A stretch of DNA of 64,000 bases from assembly GCA_001660395.1 (NCBI GenBank), contig LXWE01000007.1:62001-126000 (forward strand), read 5' to 3'. Below the pieces are notes generated by a model, which did no database searches, had not been told where the DNA came from, and saw only the letters and a list, made by a program, of their open reading frames with translations. Below, piece after piece: positions 9,097 through 17,265 of this stretch. This DNA is from Alteromonadaceae bacterium XY-R5 (GTDB lineage Bacteria; Pseudomonadota; Gammaproteobacteria; Enterobacterales; Alteromonadaceae). The translations under genes were made by a program, and so were the position numbers. Within the stretch, counting starts at the first letter, position 1, and each line of letters starts with the position of its first letter.

Positions 9097-10215
9097 CTAT
9101 TTACAACCTTCTGTCGTTGGATTCGCCTTGCACGCAACTTGGCGAGCCTGTTCGTAAGCAAGGTCATTTGCAGCCTTTAACTTGTCATATTCCGACTCCT
9201 GATCAACCAGGCCCAGAACAGTTGTAATACCATCACTAACGGCGTCTGAGCCAGAAGTGCCATATTTTATGGAGGATATTTCGCCGGCAGAGCCCAGCTT
9301 CAAATCAACCTCAACTTTGCCAAAGAAGTTAGTGTCTTTGTAGAGAGGGACAGAATAATCGCTATTACCTGATGTATCAGGATATAGCAGGGACTTACTT
9401 GCCACAACATGCTCTAAATCCCCCCAAGGCGTTACCATAACAGTAACTGTCATTGGATAGAGTTTACGTAGCTTAACACTCGGTATATCGGAACAGTCTT
9501 CGCTACAATAAACTGGATTTTTCTTTTCCTGAGCTAACTTGTCAGCATCGGGAGCCTTGGTAAGGTCTTTATTTATATTTATACCAGGCAATAACTGAAC
9601 AGTAGCCTTAACTTCAGGCAGGATCGCATCTATTTTTTTGAACAAGTCACCATAAGACTTAAGCTTCAATTCCGTTCCATTTTCGAAATCGATAAAAGTC
9701 TGAGACCTTGTAAATGTTTTAGGTTTATCTTTCTCTGAAACGCTGACTAAAACTGCACAGGCAGCATCCACGTCTTTTTGAGTTATTGTAGGGGAAGGTA
9801 CTAGTGCTGCAGCAGATGCTGCGGCACTAACAATCTCAGCAGACGCCTTTAATACAGATTTTCCAAGTCCAGTGGATGCACTGCTTATGGATGATAATCT
9901 ACCGTCATCCGTCAACCCAACTGTTGTTTCAGTGTCAGCATACCAGGAATCGAGTTCTCCTAATTTTATCGTCTCTTCCTTCGAATAGTCGGCAATGTAT
10001 GAAGGGGTGACTGAAACTTTATTGGAGGTCGCGACTCGCCAAACTTTCCCAGTCGTCTTACCTTCCACTTTTACATCTTCCTGATAGCACAGCAGAGTTT
10101 GAGTTGCTTCAAGCGTGATAGCTGCCTTAGGGAGATGATATGTAATAACGGTGGGGGGCGCTGACGCACAAGCTGATAAGATTATTGGGAGGCACAAAAT
10201 AGTAGTTCTTTTCAT
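9097..10215 (-). CDS. Predicted outer-membrane lipoprotein, unknown function
   Basis: A 372-aa protein with a lipoprotein signal (MKRTTILCLPIILSACAS, lipobox LSAC). No family recognised. The mature part has an Ala-rich segment (ASAEIVSAAASAAALVPSP) and a Cys-rich pair (CSEDCSD), and ends KANPTTEGCK. It stands alone between two converging partners: the PfpI-like gene on one side and the unknown gene at 10456 diverging on the other. Confidence 0.65.
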   Translation of the reverse strand: MKRTTILCLPIILSACASAPPTVITYHLPKAAITLEATQTLLCYQEDVKVEGKTTGKVWRVATSNKVSVTPSYIADYSKEETIKLGELDSWYADTETTVGLTDDGRLSSISSASTGLGKSVLKASAEIVSAAASAAALVPSPTITQKDVDAACAVLVSVSEKDKPKTFTRSQTFIDFENGTELKLKSYGDLFKKIDAILPEVKATVQLLPGININKDLTKAPDADKLAQEKKNPVYCSEDCSDIPSVKLRKLYPMTVTVMVTPWGDLEHVVASKSLLYPDTSGNSDYSVPLYKDTNFFGKVEVDLKLGSAGEISSIKYGTSGSDAVSDGITTVLGLVDQESEYDKLKAANDLAYEQARQVACKANPTTEGCK

Positions 10216-10455
10216 CGTAACGTCCTTGAAAGTTAATTGTTTTAATCATCGAAGGTACTACTAGAAGCCTACCGAAACAGAATATGTTACCGGGCAATAA
10301 ATGTACACATGCTAACTAATTCGCAGTGCAGATAGTTTATAAGCTTTGTATCACCGTTATGGATTGTCGAACTCGCCCGCATAGGAGAGAGTAGTTTCCC
10401 CAAAATGCTCTAAGCTTTATGGCTAGGTTTGTTCGGAATCAATAAGGAGTTTTAT

Positions 10456-11625
10456 ATGGATGGGCAGAAGTCGGAAGATAAAGCAGATAGTCAGGTTCAA
10501 GAGATATTTACACTTTCTCAGAAGTGGGTGGATATAGGAGTCAATATTGCACATGACTGTTATAAGAACGGGCTAAAGGCAGGAGAATTTGTTCGACTCT
10601 CACAAATATCTAACTTCATAAAGCAACATTATCCTGCCCACTTACTGATCGTTGAAAATGGATTCCTCAAGCAGATGAAGAAATATGTTGATGGTGGGTA
10701 TGTAATCAACATGGCCGTTGAGGGTATAACCGAGACCTTTGAGTGGTTTAAGAAATTAGCTGGTGAAACTAAGGCCAGGGCTAAATCGGGACAAACTAAA
10801 CAAGGTCCCCTTAACTATTTAGACCAATTGACAACGAATATTGAAACTGTCGACCGCCTGAACATTTTAGACGCTAAAGCATTAGGTACAGGTGAAGGTT
10901 ACTTCTTCACAGAAGACAAAATGATAAAAATGAATCTCTTCCATCACGGAATGAAGCATAAGCACTTCCGCGATGTTCGCATAGCAAGGATGCTGCAGGT
11001 CCTGCCACCGCAAGCTCATCAGATTGCAGAAATGAAAGCTGAACTACTACCACGCAAAGTTGTTCGCAGCATGGTTAAGCAACAAGACTACCCTATTCCA
11101 AAAGCTTTTAAGCTTAAAGGAACAACACAGGATATTGGAACAGACTGGATATACGAACTGATAGGTATCGACAAGAATGGTTCTGGTACCAATATCGCGC
11201 CAGTTCACCCGGTAAGTAACAATACCGGCTCGAATATAGGTTCTAGTGAGGATTCCGCGGTTAGGCAAACAGAAGTCGTATTAGCGACCAAAGCGCCCGC
11301 AATGCCAGCACCCATGCAACAGAAAGCTAGCCGTCCCTCGCCGGCAGCAGTGCCTCAGAAGAAACAAAATAATTGGGTATTCGCCTATTCGACAAATCAA
11401 CATCTTAAAACAAAGGAAAACACTTCACGCTCCATCGCACAAGTAGCTATCGCTGCAGGTGTATCGGAAGAACATGCAACTGCGCAGAGCAAGCTTCTCG
11501 TTGATGAAATGGAGAAGTCTATGAAGTACACCAGTAAGCCAATACACGCGACGGAAGAAGATGTTGAGGGTCTGTGGCGCTCTCTCGGGCTTTTCAAAGA
11601 CTCAACTCAAAGAAGTGAAAGGTAG
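10456..11625 (+). CDS. Hypothetical protein with proline-rich linker
   Basis: 389 aa from ATG 10456, chosen because AAGGAG lies 8 bases upstream; an in-frame ATG at 10429 has none. The N-terminal part is helical (residues 1-220) without a recognisable family. It is followed by a low-complexity linker rich in Pro and Ala (about 275-320, APAMPAPMQQ and PSPAAVPQKK) and a C-terminal domain of about 80 aa containing SIAQVAIAAGVSEEHATAQSKLL. Cytoplasmic, no signal. Function unknown. Confidence 0.6.
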   Translation: MDGQKSEDKADSQVQEIFTLSQKWVDIGVNIAHDCYKNGLKAGEFVRLSQISNFIKQHYPAHLLIVENGFLKQMKKYVDGGYVINMAVEGITETFEWFKKLAGETKARAKSGQTKQGPLNYLDQLTTNIETVDRLNILDAKALGTGEGYFFTEDKMIKMNLFHHGMKHKHFRDVRIARMLQVLPPQAHQIAEMKAELLPRKVVRSMVKQQDYPIPKAFKLKGTTQDIGTDWIYELIGIDKNGSGTNIAPVHPVSNNTGSNIGSSEDSAVRQTEVVLATKAPAMPAPMQQKASRPSPAAVPQKKQNNWVFAYSTNQHLKTKENTSRSIAQVAIAAGVSEEHATAQSKLLVDEMEKSMKYTSKPIHATEEDVEGLWRSLGLFKDSTQRSER

Positions 11626-11640
11626 GTGAACCTACCTTTC
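11617..11640. terminator. Bidirectional terminator hairpin
   Basis: Perfect 11-bp arms GAAAGGTAGGT and ACCTACCTTTC with a 2-nt loop. It overlaps the stop codon of the upstream gene and sits just before the end of the converging metalloprotease gene. Confidence 0.75.
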
Positions 11641-11649
11641 ATTTCTAAT

Positions 11650-12609
11650 CTACGAGCAGGAGGTCTCAGCATCGGTTTCTGGACCTGGGCCATAAATGCA
11701 TGCGGCCCCCTTTTTATCCTTCTTAGTTAGATCCAGCGACCAATCTCCAAGTCCATTACATTGTGGGTAATGCATAACTGAAAATGGATCATAATCTCCT
11801 AATGGAATATGCCTATCATCCTCGAAACACGCCCCTGCTTCAGGTCTGGTGTGTTCGTGACGGAACGATAATACGTGACCAAATTCATGCCTAAGAATGC
11901 CGGTCAGGGTTAAATTACCCGGCTCCAAATCGAAAGAAGACTTATCAATGAGTACGCTTCGTTGAAGACGGTTATATCGGGGGAAGAATGCTCTTGCTAA
12001 ATATTCTCTATTCACATCCACAGGCCTGACATCGAAAACAACAGAATACGTTTGATTCGTGCATGCAGAATCAAACTCTGGCCGATAGATAAATTTAACA
12101 TCACTTGCCTTTTCCCAAGCTCCTGTTGCTTCTTTTACAGCATCAACAACTGAATCATGCAGAGAACCAAATGTTGTACTAACGCAGTATGTAAGGTTTC
12201 GTTTCTTAGCGTTGTCCCACGCTACGATATAGCCATCAGGCGCATCGGCCGTTAATTTGTCGATTCTACTATCAAGCTGAACACCAAACTTCGTTGATTT
12301 CCAGTCAGCTTTAATCTCACCATTGAAATAGTCCAATAGTTCGATGTCAGTAGATATAGGAGTGTCACCATTAACAATATAGACACCATATTCCCAGGGT
12401 TCTTTATATATGGTTTTTTTAAATTCTTCGAAACCAGCAAAAGAGGCTTTTTGTCGCCGCATCAAAGCATCAACATTTGCCATCATCTCGAATTTCTCAA
12501 TTTCAGCTTGAGAAATTTTCTCCTTCGCGAAAACTGACGTGCCGGCGATAGTGCCACCAATAACTAATGCCGACACTACTCCAATTTTTCCATAAACATT
12601 CCATTTCAT
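11650..12609 (-). CDS. Secreted zinc metalloprotease (metzincin)
   Basis: About 319 aa. The start at 12609 (MKWNVYGK) is preferred over 12624 because GGTGA precedes it. A signal peptide ends near SVFA. The zinc site is the metzincin pattern HEFGHVLSFRH followed by EHTRPE (residues 246-262 counted from the longer start), which also resembles the astacin signature. A Met-turn SVMHYPQC follows near 282-289. Several Cys residues suggest disulfides in an exported enzyme. Substrate unknown. The gene is monocistronic, converging on the unknown gene at 10456. Confidence 0.85.
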   Translation of the reverse strand: MKWNVYGKIGVVSALVIGGTIAGTSVFAKEKISQAEIEKFEMMANVDALMRRQKASFAGFEEFKKTIYKEPWEYGVYIVNGDTPISTDIELLDYFNGEIKADWKSTKFGVQLDSRIDKLTADAPDGYIVAWDNAKKRNLTYCVSTTFGSLHDSVVDAVKEATGAWEKASDVKFIYRPEFDSACTNQTYSVVFDVRPVDVNREYLARAFFPRYNRLQRSVLIDKSSFDLEPGNLTLTGILRHEFGHVLSFRHEHTRPEAGACFEDDRHIPLGDYDPFSVMHYPQCNGLGDWSLDLTKKDKKGAACIYGPGPETDAETSCS

Positions 12610-12815
12610 GATTTCTATCACCATGTAGTTTTATGTGGATCCGATTCACTTACAACCTTCGGGGATAATTAGTCACACATCACTTAAACCATATGAAAAC
12701 TTCCTAGTCTATGGTTAGAAAGACACCTTGAATGTGACAGAGTAATCCTAGTCGCCATATTTCAGAGAGTAAATATATTTGGCTATTCGTTATCCGAATG
12801 TGATTTAGAAGCTAG

Positions 12816-12950
12816 GTAAGATTCTAACAAGTCCCTGATATAAGATCATAGTGGCACAGCAATTCACAAAGCGCCTCCCTCCCATGAGCCACCATTTCAC
12901 CTTTTCGAAAAACAATGAATCGAAACCTCAAAAGTTAACGGGGATTTATA
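12816..12950 (+). mobile_element. Left-end remnant of the IS5-family element
   Basis: After CTAG at 12812-12815 the sequence follows the left end and leader of the IS5 copy at 29284: AAGTCC, then GATCATAG, then ATGAGCCACCA at about 12883. It is diverged, and the frame dies soon after the first residues. This is an old left-end fragment; the rest of 12625-13144 shows no gene. Confidence 0.55.
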
Positions 12951-13144
12951 ACAAACAGTGTTGACGATTTAATCTAGTAAAGCGGAAATCTGACCACAAA
13001 GCTATACGGCGAAAATTCCGCAGTGAATTTTTTGCGTGCTAGGATGTCAATGAAACGTGGGCTAATCCAGTTTTTAGTTAGCCGAGCTCCGATTGTGAAC
13101 GATTTTTTGAGTTTGGATTTTAGATAAGACAAAATTTACTCATT

Positions 13145-13168
13145 AAAAAAGGCCGCTATTGCGACCTT
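13145..13168 (-). terminator. Rho-independent terminator of the small membrane-protein gene
   Basis: On the reverse strand AAGGTCGC, loop AATA, GCGGCCTT, followed by a run of T. It lies 16 bases after the stop of the 46-aa gene at 13184-13324. Confidence 0.75.
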
Positions 13169-13183
13169 CATTGAAGATATTAT

Positions 13184-13324
13184 TCAGTGATGCTTTGTCT
13201 TTTCTCGTATCAAAGTCGAAGAACTCTTCTTGTGGCCCTCGACTCCCCAGTGACCAAGAAGATTACCGACTATTAATAATCCAACAGCAAAAGACATTCC
13301 GATAATGAAGCCTTCTAATGTCAT
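13184..13324 (-). CDS. Small single-pass membrane protein (46 aa)
   Basis: ATG at 13324 is preceded by GAGAGGGA, a strong ribosome site. The product starts MTLEGFIIGMSFAVGLLIVG, giving one transmembrane helix at about residues 5-23, then a short basic, Ser-rich tail ending KTKHH. It is followed by its own terminator. Ribosome site, reading frame and terminator together support a real gene despite the size. Function unknown. Confidence 0.6.
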   Translation of the reverse strand: MTLEGFIIGMSFAVGLLIVGNLLGHWGVEGHKKSSSTLIREKTKHH

Positions 13325-13462
13325 ACGTCCCTCTCATTGATAACACGACGTTCTAACTGGATAATAATTATACTTACATCATAGCAAACTACAAATAGAC
13401 GCGTAGATGAAAGTGGCCAGAATGCTAATACAGTAGCTTAAAAAGGTTCTGTGATATATGCA

Positions 13463-13740
13463 TGCGATCATTCATCAAATACCCTGGCTCCAAACAACTA
13501 ATGATGCCCATGCTCCTTCGGCATTTGCAAAGCAGTGGCGACATGCTGGTGGAGAGTTTTTGCGGTAGTTGTTCGGTTGCACTCAATACCAATTACAAAC
13601 GTTAATGCCTCAACGATGTTAATACCGTCAGAAAATGTTCAAAGTTCCGAATCATATTTCAGCCGGCGATACAGATTCAAATGCGGGTTCATACTGAACC
13701 AAGCCCCTTCAGGATTTTCACTACGTTTACTTGCACCCTA
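13463..13740 (+). pseudogene. D12-class (Dam-like) adenine DNA methyltransferase, broken
   Basis: The frame from ATG 13463 reads MRSFIKYPGSKQLMMPMLL, matching motif I-upstream KYPGSK of Dam-type enzymes, then LVESFCGSCSVALNTNYK, which corresponds to the SAM-binding FxGxG region. A stop follows at once, and CLNDVNT (compare DxN) appears after it. The remainder is frameshifted and ends at the adjoining Tus-like pseudogene. The catalytic DPPY region was not seen. Non-functional fragment. Confidence 0.65.
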
Positions 13741-14565
13741 GGGTTTGAGCGGGTTGATTTTGGGTAGCTTATCGTAGTTGTAAAGCAGCACCGGTTGACT
13801 GGCATTGTAGTAACACATCGTTTGTTTGCCGTAATACAGGGACGTTTCGCATCGTTCGGGTGCGACGAATACAAAAGCGATGGGTGGCGTCATATTGATC
13901 AAACTCGTCATGCAGGCGCTGTTGCTCGCTGGTAGGGAGGTCTTTGGCATTTCCACGGCTACTGTATATCCATAGTTTCGGTTTTTCAGCGGTGAGATAG
14001 CGGTCGGTGTTTTTATTCACCCAATAGAAATTTACCGATTTTGCTGCCTGGCCATTGGTGTCGGCGCCAATGTCGATCATTTGGATATGGCGGTAGAGCT
14101 GATAGGACATGTAATTGTCGGCGACCTTGTAGTGCAGGAACTCATGCTTCTGCAGGTGGTTACGGCCATGCAGTCGCAGTCCATCGACCTGCTGCAGATC
14201 CCGGACACAGGCTTGGATAGCGGATTTGAGGCCATTGATGGTTTCGACGGTGTCGCGTACGGCATCAGGATTACGCAGGACAAGAATCCCGGCAACTTGG
14301 CGATATAAAGTCCACTGACCAGGGGATCGCTACGGCTGAAGCTGCGCAGACTCCGCAGGCACCAAATAACAGCATTGGACTTGTAGTAATGTTTGAGCAG
14401 CAGGCTGATCTCCCCTTTCCAATAGGGGTCTGCAATGTCCTTGTCGATATCGAGCAACTCGCAGAAATACGCGTGATCTTCCACCTCTATGGAATCTTCG
14501 AGCCGGAGCATCGCGTTATCTAATTCGCCCTTCAATTCCAGAAACTGCATTCGATCATTCGCCAT
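13738..14565 (-). pseudogene. tus-like: Tus/Ter-type DNA replication terminus site-binding protein, frameshifted
   Basis: Three reverse-strand frames join into one protein of about 270 aa (Tus is about 309). The N-terminal part is MANDRMQFLELKGELDNAML through SDPLVSG. A frameshift near 14310 is needed to continue with LYRQVAGILVLRNPDAVRDT and VETINGLKSAI, comparable to Tus GVLCYQVDNLSQAALVSHI and HINKLKTTFEHIV. SVNFYWVNKNTDRYLTAEKP resembles Tus LRFGWANKHIIKNLHRDE. A second frameshift near 13870 leads to SLYYGKQTMCYYNASQPVLL, similar to the Tus C-terminal strands. Tus proteins bind Ter sites and stop forks from one side. The similarity is from memory of the family pattern. The two shifts could be decay or read errors. 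Confidence 0.6.
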
Positions 14566-14820
14566 AACGCATCATCCTCTATCAAATACCTACCCCGCTC
14601 AAGCTCAAAGGTAGCTTAAAAGGCCCCTCCCCGCCCTGCCGAACGACTCCCTCACGCTCGTTTTTAGAGGGCTGCCGCCGAAGGTGGATGATTGCCTTGT
14701 TGGGTGTCGTATACCTTTTGAAGGTGGTAGGTAATAATGGTATTTACCGGGTGTCGGTGCCGCTTTTCTGCAATGTGATATATTCAGCTATATCGTAAAT
14801 ACACATGGTTCGTCATCATA
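14566..14820. other. Intergenic region upstream of the Tus-like gene
   Basis: No gene seen. It holds a short GGTAATAATGGTATTTACC imperfect dyad near 14729-14747 that shares AATAATGGTATTT with a hairpin at 33426-33450. It should contain the promoters for both flanking genes. Confidence 0.4.
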
Positions 14821-15420
14821 ATGACGTCGGAATGGCGTCAACTGGGTCACCTAGGGAAATCTATGTTACATATGCAAGATAGTGGGATGTTGGTGTGCGC
14901 CTTAGGCGTCGTCGCTTTTTTAGTGTTGGCCAGAATTGTCCAGCTTCGTTACTTCTCACCTGGTCGACATCGTGGTCCCGCCTCGCATACCGAAGCGCCT
15001 CCCTTTATTAAGAAAAGTCTGATTACCCCCGCTCAATTGAAATCAACCAAACATGAGCGGCTAACAATGTTAAAACTTACATTAGACCGTTTACCAGCTC
15101 TAGGCAGTGCTAATGATGCGCACCATTTAATGACGACAGAACTGATGAAAATTGAAGCGGAACATGCGCAAATCGGCGAAGCAAAAATGCTGGTGCCGGC
15201 CATAGGTGATCTGGAAATTCAGGAGTACGGCGCTGGAGGGTTATATATTGTCTTGATTGGTCATCGCGCTTACATCAATGCCAATGGGGCCATGCGCATC
15301 GTCAACATAAAGGACGGGGCCATATTCTTTGAAAAGTTGAGCGCATCGGGTGAGCCATTTCAACCTGTATCCGGTTGGTCCCCGGTCCTACCAGAGCAAC
15401 TGAAAGCCTTACGTAGCTAG
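14821..15420 (+). CDS. Membrane-anchored hypothetical protein
   Basis: 199 aa with one N-terminal transmembrane segment (MLVCALGVVAFLVLARIVQL, about residues 23-42). A soluble domain follows (EIQEYGAGGLYIVLIGHRAY) that looks alpha/beta and carries no known motif. A later start at the second Met (about 14863) is possible. Orientation of the anchor cannot be decided. Function unknown. Confidence 0.55.
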   Translation: MTSEWRQLGHLGKSMLHMQDSGMLVCALGVVAFLVLARIVQLRYFSPGRHRGPASHTEAPPFIKKSLITPAQLKSTKHERLTMLKLTLDRLPALGSANDAHHLMTTELMKIEAEHAQIGEAKMLVPAIGDLEIQEYGAGGLYIVLIGHRAYINANGAMRIVNIKDGAIFFEKLSASGEPFQPVSGWSPVLPEQLKALRS

Positions 15421-15456
15421 CGCTAGGGCCAGAAAAATTTCTAACTGGCCGCGATA

Positions 15457-16923
15457 TTACTGATAGGTGTAGATATCGATGTGATCTCTGCCAACTTTTA
15501 TAGCTTTGCCCACATCACTCCATCGCAACGTCATGAAGTTCAACATTGATTCAATCGGTACCAGAGATTCCGGATGATGCACGTCGACAAACCAGCATCT
15601 GTCTTTGCATGTGTTTTCGTCTATGGTTTGGATCAGTAAGCTACTATCGCCACCAGGCAAGAATTTTAGATATATCGGTTTTTCTTTGGCATGCACTGGG
15701 AGATTGATCGTCCTTTCAATTGTAAGATCCTCACAGGATCGGATGACGATATTGCCAAAGTAGTCCGAAGTGGCTAGGTATTGACCGTTTTGTGAAAATG
15801 CCAGATGCGAGGTGAAGTAATGAAATTCTTTGATGTAGCTACTGGGATCCTTAAAGCGGTATTTACGCGCGATATCCACTCGTGCTTCCCTGGCATCATT
15901 GAAACTGGTGATCAGTTGTTTAGTCTCGACATCAATTAAGTAGAAATCATAGCCATTGGTTGCCGCCAGCCAGTTTTTATCACAGTGAAAATCGGCACAA
16001 TAGAGAAAACTTAATCCCGCCACGACATTTGATAGGTGGTAATACAGCCCAGTATGCATATCTACAATCAGTGCACCACTTATCTGCACCAGTAGATATC
16101 GACCATTCTTGTGCCACACTAACTTTGCGTTTTCAGGGCTATTTTCCAACGGGATGTAAGTTCTTGTTTTTTCTCTTGTGTGCAGATCCCATATTATTAA
16201 CTTGTACTTATTTTCATTGCCATGAACATGCCGATCTATATGGCGCGAATAACTGCCTGTGACAAAATAGCATCCATCTGGACTCCATCCGTCTGCATTC
16301 AAATAATCTAGATCACCATCATCAGACAAGTGAAGCGTCTCTTTTTTGTTAAATTTGGATGAGTAATGGCTCGAGAATATATATACGACGGCTCTTTGTT
16401 TGACATAGCCTTCAACAGCCATTTCTGGCGCGCCGGAAGAGCTAGGGGCAAAGAGCATTTTTGGCCGATAGCCCTGCATGCCGGTGCTTAGTCCGCTTAT
16501 TGACTGTATTTCTTGCCCAGTATCCGCACTATAGATGGATCCACCAGCCTTATCATTGTATCTGACAGCTATAAATTTGCCGTCAAGGCTAAGATCCGCG
16601 TGCAGTATCTCTCGTCTGTTTCCCATAAGGATCTGGTTTGTGATCTGCCCGGTCTTTTTGAATACTGGAGCAGTCTCTTGGCCTGAGGGTTTTGTATAGT
16701 GAGATTTGCCAGGTGGTTGATATAACGACGGCGTTGGCTCCTTCTCTCTATTAAAGAGAAGTTCAATTTTTTCGTGGAGTGCATCGATCTTTTCATTATA
16801 ACGATCTGGATTGTCTCTTCCGAGAATAAACTTCTCAAAGAGTACGGCGATCGCCCCGCCCCAACCGGGTATCAAATTCAATGCTGCGGTTACTAAAGCC
16901 CAGAATCCTTTGTTTCTCTGCAC
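15457..16923 (-). CDS. WD40-like beta-propeller protein with N-terminal hydrophobic helix
   Basis: 488 aa. The N-terminus has an amphipathic or membrane-associating segment (WALVTAALNLIPGWGGAIAVLFEKF), then a charged linker. From about residue 100 there are repeating WD40-type strands: HADLSLDGKFIAV, DGWSPDGCYFVTGS, YKLIIWDLHTRE, LAFSQNGQYLATSD. About six blades can be traced. Such propellers scaffold protein interactions. The gene diverges from the Dsr1-like gene at 17266, with about 340 bp between them. A role as sensor or partner in defence is only suggested by position. Confidence 0.68.
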   Translation of the reverse strand: MQRNKGFWALVTAALNLIPGWGGAIAVLFEKFILGRDNPDRYNEKIDALHEKIELLFNREKEPTPSLYQPPGKSHYTKPSGQETAPVFKKTGQITNQILMGNRREILHADLSLDGKFIAVRYNDKAGGSIYSADTGQEIQSISGLSTGMQGYRPKMLFAPSSSGAPEMAVEGYVKQRAVVYIFSSHYSSKFNKKETLHLSDDGDLDYLNADGWSPDGCYFVTGSYSRHIDRHVHGNENKYKLIIWDLHTREKTRTYIPLENSPENAKLVWHKNGRYLLVQISGALIVDMHTGLYYHLSNVVAGLSFLYCADFHCDKNWLAATNGYDFYLIDVETKQLITSFNDAREARVDIARKYRFKDPSSYIKEFHYFTSHLAFSQNGQYLATSDYFGNIVIRSCEDLTIERTINLPVHAKEKPIYLKFLPGGDSSLLIQTIDENTCKDRCWFVDVHHPESLVPIESMLNFMTLRWSDVGKAIKVGRDHIDIYTYQ

Positions 16924-17265
16924 TGCACGTCCTTATGAATTTATTCGCTCTCTTTCTTCCCTTTTTTACTGCTATGCAAAGGCGTCTGTTTATTGACCGC
17001 ACCATAATTAGGTCGTCCGAAAACTATAGGCTTTATTGCGCGTAGAAAAAAGGGCATTGTTGTAAACGCAGTCGTCCAAACAACCCATGGTTTAACGACA
17101 TAAACATGGGGATTTCTTTCAAAATATAATCCACTTAGAATTATGAGATTGATTTATAAGCTAATTCAAGTTGCAAGCCATATAGTTAGTGGTTTGGTGC
17201 ATGGATTGCTGACATATAGCGAGTGTCTTTTACTTGCTTATTCGCCCCTATAGGAAAACAAAGTT
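16924..17265. promoter_or_regulatory. Divergent promoter region, WD40-like / Dsr1-like genes
   Basis: 342 bp of AT-rich sequence without a credible gene. It must hold promoters for both divergent genes; no operator-like dyad was picked out. Confidence 0.35.

Noticed and set aside
14081-14308. 75-aa forward frame over the Tus-like gene
   Set aside because: It is the complement of the correct middle frame of the pseudogene, which carries the family match.
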